NCBI GenBank assembly: GCA_019119835.1
Contig: DWWE01000095.1
Coordinates: 1-62,226, forward strand
Source of the DNA: Candidatus Gemmiger stercoravium
GTDB taxonomy: Bacteria; Bacillota; Clostridia; Oscillospirales; Ruminococcaceae
DNA: 62,226 bases
Reading direction: 5' to 3'
The notes under the pieces are model-generated. The model worked only from the letters and a program-made list of their open reading frames with translations, was not told the DNA's origin and searched no databases. The position numbers were made by a program, and so were the translations under genes. Below, piece by piece: positions 1 to 8,541 of the stretch; the first letter of the stretch is position 1, and each line of letters starts with the position of its first letter.

Positions 1-2
1 AG

Positions 3-638
3 CCCCACCTGTCGGGCACCCTGCTGATCCTGGGCATCGGGGCGGTGCTGATGTTCGTGGGGGGCACCGGCCTGAAGTGGTTCGGCCTGGCGGGGGCGCT
101 GGGGGCCGGGGCCATCGCGGCGGCGCTGGTCTTCCTGCCCGACCTGGTGCCCTATGCCATGGACCGGCTGGCCTCCTGGCGGGACCCCTTTGCCGACCCG
201 CTGGGGGAGGGCCACCAGACCATCCAGAGCCTGTATGCCATCGCCTCCGGCGGGGTGATGGGGCTGGGGCTGGGCAACAGCCGGCAGAAATACCTGTATG
301 TGCCCGAACCCCAGAACGACTTCATCTTCTCGATCCTGTGCGAAGAACTGGGCTTTGTAGGGGCAGCGGCGGTCATCGTGCTGTTCCTGGCGCTGTTTCT
401 GCGGGGTATGACGGTGGCGGTGCGTGCCCGGGACAAATTCGGTGCGCTGCTGGTGGTGGGGTTCGTCACCCAGGTCATCCTGCAGGCGGTGCTCAACATC
501 GCCGTGGTCACCAACACCATCCCCAACACCGGCATCAGCCTGCCCTTCTTCTCCTCCGGCGGCACCAGCCTGCTGATGCTTCTGGGGGAAATGGGGATCG
601 TCCTCTCGGTCTCCCGCCAGGCGGACGCCTGCGGATGA
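3..638 (+). CDS. FtsW/RodA/SpoVE family peptidoglycan glycosyltransferase, C-terminal part (5' end outside window)
   Basis: This is the last 211 codons of a polytopic SEDS-family protein, the membrane glycosyltransferases that polymerise lipid II at the septum or side wall. The reading frame is open to the window edge, so the true start lies upstream. Visible hallmarks are PHLSGT near the start of the fragment, a periplasmic-loop stretch ending in LGNSRQKYLYVPEPQNDFIF, and the C-terminal signature NTGISLPFFSSGGTS. Several hydrophobic segments lie between them. The fragment ends in a short hydrophilic tail. The signature fits FtsW or SpoVE better than RodA, but the subtype cannot be settled from this part alone. 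Confidence 0.93.
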   Translation, partial: PHLSGTLLILGIGAVLMFVGGTGLKWFGLAGALGAGAIAAALVFLPDLVPYAMDRLASWRDPFADPLGEGHQTIQSLYAIASGGVMGLGLGNSRQKYLYVPEPQNDFIFSILCEELGFVGAAAVIVLFLALFLRGMTVAVRARDKFGALLVVGFVTQVILQAVLNIAVVTNTIPNTGISLPFFSSGGTSLLMLLGEMGIVLSVSRQADACG

Positions 639-652
639 CACATCCTTTTCAC

Positions 653-681
653 TTGTTTACACCCCGGCGGTGTGGTATACT
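653..681 (+). promoter_or_regulatory. Sigma-A type promoter with extended -10
   Basis: TTGTTT (653-658), a 17-base spacer and TATACT (676-681), preceded by TGG, form an extended -10 promoter. It lies between the FtsW-like gene and the start at 744, so the membrane protein and the LCP gene probably form a separate transcription unit. Confidence 0.7.
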
Positions 682-743
682 ATTGCTGTATCTGCGCCGG
701 TCCGCCGCGGCGGCGCAGGCAGGAAAGGAGGGCGACACCGCCG

Positions 744-2075
744 ATGCAGCCCAAACCAACCCCCCGCACGCCGGCCTTCCTGGGCCGCTGTGCGCTGGCC
801 TTCCTCCTAAGCTGGGCGGCGCTGTTTCTGCTGCTGCTGGGGGCCTGCGCCCTGCCCGGGGAACCGGTGCGCCGCAACCTGGCGCGCTCGGTGCCGGGGC
901 TGCAGCAGGAGGGGATGTACCCCGAATACTTCGGCTTCAAGCTGTTCCAGATGGACAACTACACCGACACCATCATGCTGTTTGAGGCGGCCAGCGCCGA
1001 TGAGACCGACCCGCTGACCGCCGCCATGACCAACACCGCCTACAACATCGACAACTTTTCCACCCTGGCCGACGACCTGGGGACCTACCTGGAAGCCCGG
1101 GCCGCCGGCACCCCGCTGCCCGCCGACCTCGAACCCTTCTCCTACGCCCGGTACTGGCACGGGTATCTGATCTGGCTGCGGCCGCTGCTCTGCCTGATGC
1201 CCTACCAGGGGGTGCGGGTGGTGCAGTACCTGGTGCTGGCGGTGCTGCTGGCCGGGGTGCTGTGGGGGCTGCGCCGCCGCGCAGGCCTGCGGCCGATGCT
1301 CTGGTTTGCGGCCAGCCAGCTGCTGGTCGCGGTCTTTTTCGTGCCCCGGCAGGTGCAGTTTTTCACCTGCTTCCTCATCGCCTACGCCGGCTGCGCCTGG
1401 GTGCTGGCCCGGCCCCGCACGGTCTGGCAGCTGGGCACGGCGCTGGTGGTGCTGGGCGCCGCCACCGCCTTCTGCGACCTGCTGGTCACCCCCATCCTCA
1501 CGCTGGGGCTGCCGGTGGCGGTCTGGCTGGTCTGCCTGCCCCAGCGGCTGGCGGCCGGGGGGCGGCAGTGTGCCGCGGTGGCTGCCGGGTCGCTGTGCTG
1601 GGGCGCCGGCTACGGACTGTGCTGGAGCCTGAAATGGGTGCTGGCCGGCCTTGTTACCGGTCAGGATGTGATCGGCGACGCTCTGCACCAGGCGGCGGTG
1701 CGCACCGGCGATAACACCTGGCACGGTATGGAGCTCACCTGGGGCAACATCCTGCGCTTTGTGCTGGATACCCTGAGCAGCCGCCGCCTGCTGGTCCCGC
1801 TGCTGGCGGCGGCGGTGCTGGCCGCGGCCGCCTTCGCCCTCTGTTTGCGGGGCAAACGGGAACTGCTGGGCGCGCTGCCGCTGGGCCTGACCGCCCTGAT
1901 GGCCCCGGCCTGGTTCGTGCTGCTGCGGTCCCACTCCATCCAGCACGGCTGGTTCACCTGGCGGGCGCTGGGGGTCACCCTGTTTGCGGGGCTGGCCTTC
2001 CTCAGCTACGCCTGCAGCCCCCGGGCAGGTCTGCGCCGGCTGCGCCGCCTGCGCGGCGGGGGGACCGCCCCCTGA
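744..2075 (+). CDS. Polytopic membrane protein of unknown function
   Basis: A 443-residue protein, not recognised. The start at 744 is chosen because AAAGGAGG (724-731) lies just upstream and because the -10 element of the promoter at 653-681 covers the longer alternative start at 672. Residues about 12-34 are a first membrane segment. Next comes a roughly 120-residue soluble region rich in Asp, Thr and Tyr, probably extracytoplasmic, followed by eight or more hydrophobic segments from about residue 145 to the end. A hydrophilic loop followed by a run of membrane helices resembles GT-C-type glycosyltransferases or surface-polymer proteins, but no catalytic motif was found. It lies 54 bases upstream of an LCP gene, so a role in wall polymers is only an inference from context. 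Confidence 0.75.
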   Translation: MQPKPTPRTPAFLGRCALAFLLSWAALFLLLLGACALPGEPVRRNLARSVPGLQQEGMYPEYFGFKLFQMDNYTDTIMLFEAASADETDPLTAAMTNTAYNIDNFSTLADDLGTYLEARAAGTPLPADLEPFSYARYWHGYLIWLRPLLCLMPYQGVRVVQYLVLAVLLAGVLWGLRRRAGLRPMLWFAASQLLVAVFFVPRQVQFFTCFLIAYAGCAWVLARPRTVWQLGTALVVLGAATAFCDLLVTPILTLGLPVAVWLVCLPQRLAAGGRQCAAVAAGSLCWGAGYGLCWSLKWVLAGLVTGQDVIGDALHQAAVRTGDNTWHGMELTWGNILRFVLDTLSSRRLLVPLLAAAVLAAAAFALCLRGKRELLGALPLGLTALMAPAWFVLLRSHSIQHGWFTWRALGVTLFAGLAFLSYACSPRAGLRRLRRLRGGGTAP

Positions 2076-2129
2076 ACCGCCCGCTGGATCCTGCCCGTTC
2101 ACCATCTGCATAACCGAGGTTCAAAGCCC

Positions 2130-4844
2130 ATGGAAGAGGAAAAAAAGCTGACCGAACCCACCACCCCGTCCCCGGCCGGGCACAAGCGCCGCCGGGGCAC
2201 GCGCAAGCATAAAGGCCGCGGCAACCGGGGCAAGGCCCCCGCCGCCCTACATACCCCGGACGGCAGCCCGGCCGCCGAACCGGCGCCCGAGGCCCCGCAA
2301 GTCCCGGAAGAACCAAAGACCACCCCGCCGCAGACCGACGCCCCGCCCCAGGATCAGGAAACGTCCGCCCCGGCGGAAACGCCCGCCCCGGCGCCTTCCG
2401 AAACGGAACCCCCCGCCCCGCCGGCGGAAATGCCGGAATCGCCCGCCCCCGACCCGACCCGGGAAGCATCCGACCCGGCCGGGACGCCCACCCCGGCGCC
2501 TTCCGAAACGGGGGAGAGCGCCCCGCCGGCTCCCCGGCGGGGGCTGACCCGGCTGCCGCTGCCGCTGCGCATCCTGCTGGGGGTGTTCTGTGTGGTGGCG
2601 GTGCTGGTGGGGCTGGCCGTGGCCTACGTCAACGGCAAGCTGGACCTGATCCGCTACAACGACGGCACGGTGGACAGCATCGGCACCATCGGCGCCGAGG
2701 AGGACCAGGACCTGGACGGCACCGGCCTGGAACACAGCGATGGGGAGATGGTCATGCCCGAGGGCAGCCCCTTCGCCGACGATTCGGTACTCAACGTGCT
2801 GCTCATCAGCACCGACGAGCGCACCGAGGCGGTCAACGACGCCGACGCCTTCACCCATCTGGACCAGCTGGACGGTACGGCGGACACCACCGAATTCAGC
2901 GAGGACGCCCGGGCCGACAGCCTGATCCTCGCTTCGCTGAACATCGAACAGGACACCATCAAGCTCGTCTCCATCGAGCGGGCCACCGGCGTGCCCGTCC
3001 TGCTGGACGAGTATGAAGGGGAGTATGACTGGATCACCCACACCTTCCGCTACGGCGGCGCCAGGCTGACGATGGACACGGTGGAGACCTGCTTCAACGT
3101 CCAGGTGGACCACTACGTCCGCTTCAACTTCAACTCCTTCGTGCAGATCGTGGACGCGGTGGGCGGCATCGACGTGGAGCTCACCGAGACCGAGGCGGCC
3201 GCCCTCAACTGGGAAGTGCCCTCCAACTCCATGCTGATCGTCAACAAGGTACACGCCGGGCTCAACCATTTCGATGGCTACACCGCGCTGCAGTACGCCC
3301 GCCTGCGCTCCATCGACAGCGACTGGAAGCGCATCGAGCGCCAGCGCACCGTGATCCAGGCGGTGCTGGACCAGATCCGCAACGCCTCGGTGACCGAGCT
3401 GGACAACCTGCTCAACACCGCGCTGCCGCTGGTGCAGACCAACTTCACCAAGTCGGAGATCGCCGCGCTGCTGGTGCAGCTGCCCGGCTTCCTGGGCGTC
3501 CAGACCGAGCAGATGTCCATGCCGGTGGAGGGTACCTACGGCGTGCGCACCGGCATGGATAACCGCACAATGTACGACCCGGACTGGCAGGTGGAAAGCG
3601 AGATCCTGCAGGATTTCCTGTACAACGGCCTGTCGGCCGAACAGGCCATCGCCGCCCATGTGGCCACCCCCGAATCGGCCGAGCCCGCGGCCACCGCGGC
3701 ACCGGAACAGGCGGGCGGCTACCTGGCCGCCTACACCCAGCCCCTCACCGAAGGGCAGACCCTCTCGGCCGACGGCTTCGGCGAGACCGCCTACCGGGCT
3801 TTCCTGGCCGGCGGGCTGACCGACCAGGCCGAGACCTGGCAGGCAGCCGCCGCCCTGCTGCAGTCGCTGCACGAACAGCAAGGGGTCAATGGGCTGCTCT
3901 ACGACTGCGGCCCCGCTTCGGCCCTGGCCCTCAATGAGCAGCTGGCCGACGGCGAGACGTCGGCGGCTGCCAGCGAGGAGGAAGCCGCCTTCTGGGATTG
4001 GCTGGTGGAGTATAACGCCACCCAGACCCAGGACGATGTCATCCGGCTGGTCGGCATCGGGGAGGAAGACCCCCAGCTGGCGCTGGCCGGCCTGCGCACC
4101 CTGCTGGCCGACACCCTGCCGGCCATTGACCCGGACACCCTTACCTGCACCCAGGCCCGCACGGTCTGGCGCCGTTTGCAGGATGAACAGACCTACCGCA
4201 GCCCGGCGCTGTGCCAGACCACCCTGACCATGCTGCAGAACCTTGCCGGGACCGAAGGGGCCGACAGCGACCTGTACCAGTTCTTCAGCGGCAATGTGAG
4301 CCGGGCCACCGCCCTCATCGAGACTTTGTCCATCCAGGGCAGCGACACCGACGCCCAGCTGGCCCGGCTTAACGCCCTCTGGCAGTATTACAGCGGTCAG
4401 AACTTCTTCGCCCTGCGCACCCAGCAGGAGGTGCTGCTCACCGGCGATACCTTCGCCGCCGCCCTCAACGGCGCCGATTCGCCGCTGGCCGGGCGGGTCT
4501 GCTCGGTGCTGCTGTGCTACCTGGACCCCGCCGGCAGCGCCGACCAGCCTGACGTGCTGGACGCCGCCGCCCTGTACGAGCAGGCCGAGACCGCCCTGGC
4601 CGAAGCCGCCGAAACGCCGGCGGAGCAGGACGAGACGGCCCCGACCCCCGCGCCCACCGCGACCCCCGACCCGGACACCCCGGCGCCGGTCCTCTTCCTG
4701 GCGCTGGACGGCACCGACAGCCCCTACGCCGACCTGCCGGTGCAGAAGGCTGTGCTGATCCCCGAATCCTCCGCCGTCACCGACATCACCCCGGAGGAGG
4801 AAGCGGCGGACTCCGCCGCGCAAACCTACGATGGAGCGGCATAA
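2130..4844 (+). CDS. LytR-CpsA-Psr (LCP) family protein with long N- and C-terminal extensions
   Basis: A 904-residue membrane-anchored protein. LCP enzymes transfer undecaprenyl-linked polymers such as teichoic acids or capsule to peptidoglycan. Residues 1-140 are a basic, then Pro/Ala/Glu-rich cytoplasmic tail. A 21-base direct repeat (2386-2406 and 2491-2511) encodes the repeated PAPSET segments. Residues about 145-167 form the single membrane helix. The LCP domain spans about 220-410 (VLNVLLISTDER, RADSLILASLN, then VDAVGGIDVEL and ALQYARLR). The usual PRD motif reads IERAT here, keeping the Arg. Residues about 500-904 are an Ala/Glu/Leu-rich helical extension not typical of the family, ending in a Pro/Thr-rich stretch. 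Typical LCP proteins have 300-500 residues. Confidence 0.9.
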   Translation: MEEEKKLTEPTTPSPAGHKRRRGTRKHKGRGNRGKAPAALHTPDGSPAAEPAPEAPQVPEEPKTTPPQTDAPPQDQETSAPAETPAPAPSETEPPAPPAEMPESPAPDPTREASDPAGTPTPAPSETGESAPPAPRRGLTRLPLPLRILLGVFCVVAVLVGLAVAYVNGKLDLIRYNDGTVDSIGTIGAEEDQDLDGTGLEHSDGEMVMPEGSPFADDSVLNVLLISTDERTEAVNDADAFTHLDQLDGTADTTEFSEDARADSLILASLNIEQDTIKLVSIERATGVPVLLDEYEGEYDWITHTFRYGGARLTMDTVETCFNVQVDHYVRFNFNSFVQIVDAVGGIDVELTETEAAALNWEVPSNSMLIVNKVHAGLNHFDGYTALQYARLRSIDSDWKRIERQRTVIQAVLDQIRNASVTELDNLLNTALPLVQTNFTKSEIAALLVQLPGFLGVQTEQMSMPVEGTYGVRTGMDNRTMYDPDWQVESEILQDFLYNGLSAEQAIAAHVATPESAEPAATAAPEQAGGYLAAYTQPLTEGQTLSADGFGETAYRAFLAGGLTDQAETWQAAAALLQSLHEQQGVNGLLYDCGPASALALNEQLADGETSAAASEEEAAFWDWLVEYNATQTQDDVIRLVGIGEEDPQLALAGLRTLLADTLPAIDPDTLTCTQARTVWRRLQDEQTYRSPALCQTTLTMLQNLAGTEGADSDLYQFFSGNVSRATALIETLSIQGSDTDAQLARLNALWQYYSGQNFFALRTQQEVLLTGDTFAAALNGADSPLAGRVCSVLLCYLDPAGSADQPDVLDAAALYEQAETALAEAAETPAEQDETAPTPAPTATPDPDTPAPVLFLALDGTDSPYADLPVQKAVLIPESSAVTDITPEEEAADSAAQTYDGAA

Positions 4845-4889
4845 AGCGGAAGGCTATTCAAAACTGCACAAAAAAATACGCCCGGGCCC

Positions 4890-4918
4890 TTGACAAACTG
4901 GCGGGTCTGTGCTATCTT
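4890..4918 (+). promoter_or_regulatory. Promoter of the T-box-controlled ABC transporter operon
   Basis: A consensus TTGACA (4890-4895), 17-base spacer and TATCTT (4913-4918). The transcript would begin at about 4925, just before the T-box Stem I. Confidence 0.8.
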
Positions 4919-4920
4919 TG

Positions 4921-5202
4921 ACTAAACCGTTGAAGCGAAAGTAAAACTGCCGGCGCACCCACAGAGAGCCCCCGAGGCTGGGAACGGGGCGGAGAGCGGG
5001 GCAGACAAATGGTTCGCTGAGGGCGCGGGGAAAAGGCCGCCTGGCCTTGCGTATCCGCTGCCGGCTGCCCCCGTTACCGGGCAGGGGAGTGTTGGCTCTC
5101 CGCAGAGTGGCTGCGGTATTTCCGCGGCAAGCAAGGTGGCACCACAGGATAAAACTTCCTGCCCTTGCACAGAAGATGTTTCTGTGCAGGGGCAGTTTTT
5201 TT
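4921..5202 (+). ncRNA. T-box leader, probably tRNA-Trp-responsive, with terminator
   Basis: A complete T-box architecture is visible. Stem I carries GCGAA/TTCGC and CTGCC/GGCAG pairings enclosing an AGTA bulge, with the specifier strand ACAAATGG at 5005-5012. AGAGAG and GGGAAC-type distal elements lie between. The conserved antiterminator core AAGGTGGCACCACAGG is at 5133-5148. An intrinsic terminator follows: stem 5159-5172 with 5182-5195, then seven T. The specifier can be read as TGG (Trp, 5010-5012) or ATG (Met, 5009-5011). The T-box bulge UGGC pairs with a tRNA ending GCCA, so it expects discriminator G, as in tRNA-Trp; tRNA-Met would need UGGU. Together with the downstream TrpXYZ-type transporter this favours tryptophan control. 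Confidence 0.9.
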
Positions 5203-5371
5203 GTTCCCGGCACCGGAACAACACCGAAAAGCCGCCCCGCCCGGGACGGCCGTGCCAAGAAAGAAGGGAAGACAGATGACGATCCGGTTAAAAGAGCGAT
5301 GGCGCCGCACAGACAACGTCCGCAGGCCCCGCGCCAACCCACCTCGACCGACACAGAAAGGAAGCTCTGTT

Positions 5372-6406
5372 ATGAAAAAGACCATCGCCATGCTGACCGC
5401 CGCCGCCCTGACCCTCTCCCTCGCCGCCTGTTCGAGCGCCCCTGCCTCCTCGGCGGACAGCGCCGCCTCCTCCGGGAGCAGCGCCGCCTCCACCGCCGAG
5501 CAGAGCGCCGCCGACAGCGTGCGCATCGCCATTGTCCAGCAGATGGACCACGCCAGCCTGGACCAGATCCGCGCCGCCATCGAAGCCGAGCTGGACGCCC
5601 AGGCGGCCGAGCAGGGCATCACCATCGAATATGAGCTGTTCAACGGCCAGAACGATACCACCACCCTGAACCAGATCGGCACCCAGGTGGTGGGCGACGG
5701 ATACGACGCCATCATCCCCATCGCCACGCTGGCGGCCCAGTGCATGGTCAACGCCGCCGCCGAAACCGAGACCCCGGTGATCTACGCCGCCATCTCCGAC
5801 CCGGCGGCCGCCGACCTCACCGACATCTCCTATGTCACCGGGACCTCCGACTATCTGGACACCGAATTCATCATGGAGATGATGTTCACCGCCAACCCGG
5901 ACATCCAGACCGTCGGGCTGCTCTACTCCAACTCCGAGCCCAACTCCGAAGCCGCCATCGCGGCCGCCCGGGCCTACCTGGATGAGAAGGGCGTCGCCTA
6001 TGTGGAAGCCACCGGCAACACCAACGACGAAGTGCTCGCCGCGGCGGTCACCCTGGCCGACCAGGCGGACGCCGTCTTCACCCCCACCGACAACGTGATC
6101 ATGGCGGCGGCGGGGGCGGTCTCCGCCACCTTCACCGAGGCGGGCATCCCCTACTACACCGGCGCCGACAGCTTTGTGACCGCCGGCGCGCTGGCCACCT
6201 GCGGCGTCAACTATGACGAGCTGGGCGCCGCCACCGCCGACCTGGCCCTGGAAGTGCTCCAGACCGGCACCGTGCCCGAATATCAGATCGTCCCCGGCGG
6301 CATCGTCACCGTCAACACCGAGACCGCCGCGGCGCTGGGCCTTGACCCCCACGTCTTTGACTCGCTGGGCGGCACCCTGGTGGAAGTCACCACCGCCGCC
6401 GAGTAA
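5372..6406 (+). CDS. trpX: ABC transporter substrate-binding lipoprotein, TrpX-like
   Basis: A 344-residue lipoprotein of the ABC_sub_bind family (COG2984 type), which captures substrate outside the membrane. The start at 5372 follows AGAAAGGAAG. It gives a classical lipoprotein signal: MKK, a hydrophobic core, then LAAC with the lipidated Cys near residue 19, followed by a Ser/Ala-rich linker. The rest is a two-lobed periplasmic-binding-like fold containing VRIAIVQQMDHASLDQIR and IPIATLAAQ. It is the first gene after the T-box. Family knowledge links T-box-regulated transporters of this composition to tryptophan uptake. The substrate is inferred from the leader, not from residues in the protein. 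Confidence 0.85.
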   Translation: MKKTIAMLTAAALTLSLAACSSAPASSADSAASSGSSAASTAEQSAADSVRIAIVQQMDHASLDQIRAAIEAELDAQAAEQGITIEYELFNGQNDTTTLNQIGTQVVGDGYDAIIPIATLAAQCMVNAAAETETPVIYAAISDPAAADLTDISYVTGTSDYLDTEFIMEMMFTANPDIQTVGLLYSNSEPNSEAAIAAARAYLDEKGVAYVEATGNTNDEVLAAAVTLADQADAVFTPTDNVIMAAAGAVSATFTEAGIPYYTGADSFVTAGALATCGVNYDELGAATADLALEVLQTGTVPEYQIVPGGIVTVNTETAAALGLDPHVFDSLGGTLVEVTTAAE

Positions 6407-6462
6407 CCTTTGCCCGATCCGCTGACCCTGTATCTCATCGAAAGGCAGGCGCCCATCCCACC

Positions 6463-7374
6463 ATGTTCTCCCTCTCCATCCTGCAAAGCGCCCTGGAACT
6501 GGGCTGCATCTACGCGCTGGTCGCGCTGGCGCTGTTTCTGAGCTTCCGCGTGCTCAACATCGCGGATATGACCACCGACGGGGCCTTCACGCTGGGCTGC
6601 GCGGTCTCGGCCACCGCCGCCGTGGCGGGCCACCCCTTCCTGGGGCTGGTCCTGGCCATGGCGGCCGGGGCGGCGGCCGGCGCCATCACCGCCCTGCTCC
6701 AGACCCGGCTGGGGGTGCCCTCCATCCTGGCGGGCATCGTCACCAACACCGGGCTGTACACCGTCAACCTGGCCATCATGGGCTTTTCCTCCAATGTGCC
6801 GATGCTCAAGACCACCACGGTCTTCACCCTTCTGCAGGATGTTCTCGGCAAGGACTCCCCCTACAAGCTCCTCATCGCGGTGGCGGTGGCGGCGCTGGCC
6901 TGCGGGGCGCTGATCCTGTTCCTGGGCACCCGGCTGGGGCTGTCCATCCGGGCCACCGGCGACAACCCCGACATGGTCCGGGCCAGCTCCATCAACACTG
7001 CCTTCACCATTCTGGTGGGCCTGTGCGTGTCCAACAGCCTCACCGCCCTGTCCGGCGCCGTGCTGGCCCAGTACCAGCGCTCGGCCGACATCAACCTGGG
7101 CACCGGCATGGTGGTCATCGGCCTGGCCTCCCTCATCATCGGCGAAACCATCTTCGCCAGGGGCGGGCTGTGGGTCAAGGCGATCGGCGCGGTGGGCGGC
7201 TCGATCCTCTACCGCTTCATCATCGCCCTGGCGCTGCGGGCCAACTTCCCCTCGGAATGCCTCAAGCTGCTGTCCGCCATCATCGTGGGGCTGGCCATCG
7301 CCGCCCCCACCATCCGCGGCAAGGTGGCCTTTGCCAACCGCCGCCGCGCTGCCAAACGGGAAGGGGGCCGCTGA
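6463..7374 (+). CDS. trpY: ABC transporter permease, TrpY-like
   Basis: A 303-residue integral membrane protein of the COG4120 / branched-chain permease-like group. It has about eight hydrophobic segments, including ALVALALFLSFRVLNIADM near the N-terminus, a stretch characteristic of this permease class. It forms the channel of the importer with the ATPase that follows. Its stop (7372-7374) lies one base before the ATPase start, consistent with translational coupling. The C-terminus is basic and cytoplasmic (FANRRRAAKREGGR). Confidence 0.88.
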   Translation: MFSLSILQSALELGCIYALVALALFLSFRVLNIADMTTDGAFTLGCAVSATAAVAGHPFLGLVLAMAAGAAAGAITALLQTRLGVPSILAGIVTNTGLYTVNLAIMGFSSNVPMLKTTTVFTLLQDVLGKDSPYKLLIAVAVAALACGALILFLGTRLGLSIRATGDNPDMVRASSINTAFTILVGLCVSNSLTALSGAVLAQYQRSADINLGTGMVVIGLASLIIGETIFARGGLWVKAIGAVGGSILYRFIIALALRANFPSECLKLLSAIIVGLAIAAPTIRGKVAFANRRRAAKREGGR

Positions 7375-7375
7375 T

Positions 7376-8188
7376 ATGCTGGACCTTGTCAATGTGGGGA
7401 AGGTCTTCAACCCCGGCACCGTCAATGAAAAAAAGGCGCTGTCCGGTGTGAACCTCCATCTGGAAGAAGGCGATTTCGCCACCATCGTGGGTTCCAACGG
7501 CGCGGGCAAGTCCACGCTGTTCAACGCCATCGCCGGCAGCTTCATCCCGGACACCGGCACCATCACGCTGGCCGGGCAGGACATCACCTTCCTGCCCGAT
7601 TACCGCCGCAGCAAGTTCATCGGCCGCATGTTCCAGGACCCCCTCAAGGGCACCGCCCCCCACATGACCATCGAGGAAAACCTCGCCCTGGCCTTCCTGC
7701 GGGCTTCGGGCAACACCTCGCCCTTCTCCCGCATCTCCCGGGCCGACCGGGCCCTGTTTGCCGAGCGGCTGGCCGCGCTGGGCCTGGGGCTGGAAGACCG
7801 GATGAAACAGCCGGTGGGCCTGCTTTCGGGCGGTCAGCGCCAGGCGCTGACCCTGCTCATGGCCACCCTGGTCACCCCCAAACTGCTGCTGCTGGACGAG
7901 CACACCGCCGCTCTGGACCCGGCCACCGCCGACAAGGTGCTGGAGCTGACCAAGAAGATCGTGGCCGAACACCGCATCACCTGCCTGATGATCACCCACA
8001 ACATGCACGACGCGCTGGCCCTGGGCAACCGCACCCTGATGATGGACGGCGGCCGCATCGTACTGGACATCGCAGGGCCGGAACGGTCGGGCCTGACCGT
8101 CTCCTCGCTGCTGACCCGCTTCGCCAAACAGGCCGGCCACGACCTGGCCGACGACCGGGTGCTGCTCAGCGGGACCAAACAGCCCTGA
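7376..8188 (+). CDS. trpZ: ABC transporter ATP-binding protein, TrpZ-like
   Basis: A 270-residue ATPase (COG1101 type) that powers the importer. It carries Walker A GSNGAGKST (about residues 38-46), signature LSGGQRQ, Walker B LLLLDEHTAALD and the switch histidine in MITHNMHD. The start at 7376 is chosen over the in-frame start at 7331, which lies inside the permease gene. The gene ends the T-box operon and is followed by a strong intrinsic terminator at 8240-8279. Length and motif order are normal for the family. Confidence 0.92.
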   Translation: MLDLVNVGKVFNPGTVNEKKALSGVNLHLEEGDFATIVGSNGAGKSTLFNAIAGSFIPDTGTITLAGQDITFLPDYRRSKFIGRMFQDPLKGTAPHMTIEENLALAFLRASGNTSPFSRISRADRALFAERLAALGLGLEDRMKQPVGLLSGGQRQALTLLMATLVTPKLLLLDEHTAALDPATADKVLELTKKIVAEHRITCLMITHNMHDALALGNRTLMMDGGRIVLDIAGPERSGLTVSSLLTRFAKQAGHDLADDRVLLSGTKQP

Positions 8189-8239
8189 ATGCGGCAAAGG
8201 CCCGGCCGCACCGCCGGCGCCCGCCCCACCCCGACGACC

Positions 8240-8279
8240 CGCCCCCAACCGAAGCCGCTTCGGTTGGGGGCGTTTTTTT
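8240..8279 (+). terminator. Intrinsic terminator of the trpXYZ-like operon
   Basis: A perfect 15-bp stem (8240-8254 with 8258-8272) with a three-base loop, followed by seven T (8273-8279). Confidence 0.92.
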
Positions 8280-8359
8280 GCGCCGGGGCCGGGCACACCC
8301 CGGCATCCCGGCGCCCACCGAAAAAATTGGCCCGGGGGGGCTTGCGCCGCTTTCCCACC

Positions 8360-8476
8360 GGCTTTGAAGCGCTGATACGGACCGCGGACGCCCCGGCCTT
8401 CGCCGGCCTGGACCTGGAACCCGCGTCCATCGACGAGATCCTCGTATTCACCAACAGGGAGGGGGAGGAAGAATGA
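8360..8476 (+). pseudogene. C-terminal remnant of an ABC-type ATP-binding protein (tentative)
   Basis: The frame ending at 8476 reads like a genuine protein C-terminus (GFEALIRTADAPAFAGLDL, then EPASIDEILVFTNREGEEE). The ending resembles the tails of ABC-2-type ATPases, which typically finish with a PSLDEIFL-like motif. No start codon or ATPase core precedes it: upstream is the terminator of the previous operon. Its stop overlaps an ATG in the ATGA arrangement typical of coupled ABC genes. It is best read as debris of a deleted ABC operon; the family assignment is an inference. Confidence 0.4.
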
Positions 8477-8523
8477 CAGACACCTGGAAATCGGCGCGTG
8501 TCCGCCGCCAGCGACGATTTTAG
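8473..8523 (+). pseudogene. N-terminal remnant of a gene coupled to the ABC ATPase remnant
   Basis: An ATG at 8473 overlaps the preceding stop (ATGA) and follows GGGAGGGGGAGGAAGA, a good ribosome binding site. It encodes only 16 codons (MTDTWKSARVRRQRRF) before a stop. The frame runs directly into the dispersed repeat that starts at 8500, so the gene appears to have been cut off at the repeat. The expected product would be the partner permease, which is an inference from position only. Confidence 0.35.
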
Positions 8524-8541
8524 ACTTTTTCGACAATCTGA
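8500..8541 (+). repeat. Dispersed 42-bp repeat, copy A
   Basis: Matches 26499-26540 at 39 of 42 positions by manual alignment (differences at positions 9, 11 and 18). The last 24 bases are identical, ending TCGACAATCTGA. It sits immediately after the truncated ABC gene remnants and immediately before a GC-rich hairpin at 8542-8570. Confidence 0.75.

Noticed and set aside
2380-2515. Possible tandem-repeat locus in the LCP gene
   Set aside because: It is a single duplication of a Pro/Ala-coding segment inside a disordered tail, not a variable-number array or CRISPR.
2247-4823. An 858-codon open frame on the minus strand opposite the LCP gene
   Set aside because: It is rich in Gly, Val, Gln and His in the pattern given by the reverse complement of a GC-rich coding strand. 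It has no ribosome site and no domain. The plus-strand LCP protein fully explains the region.
4921-5202. A coding gene in the T-box region (several overlapping short frames on both strands)
   Set aside because: The region is fully explained by a structured T-box RNA; the frames overlap the leader stems and have no ribosome sites.
8189-8476. A 95-codon frame starting right after the trpZ-like gene
   Set aside because: Its first half lies across an intrinsic terminator and is low-complexity. Only the last 38 residues look protein-like, so it is reported as a gene remnant, not as a gene.
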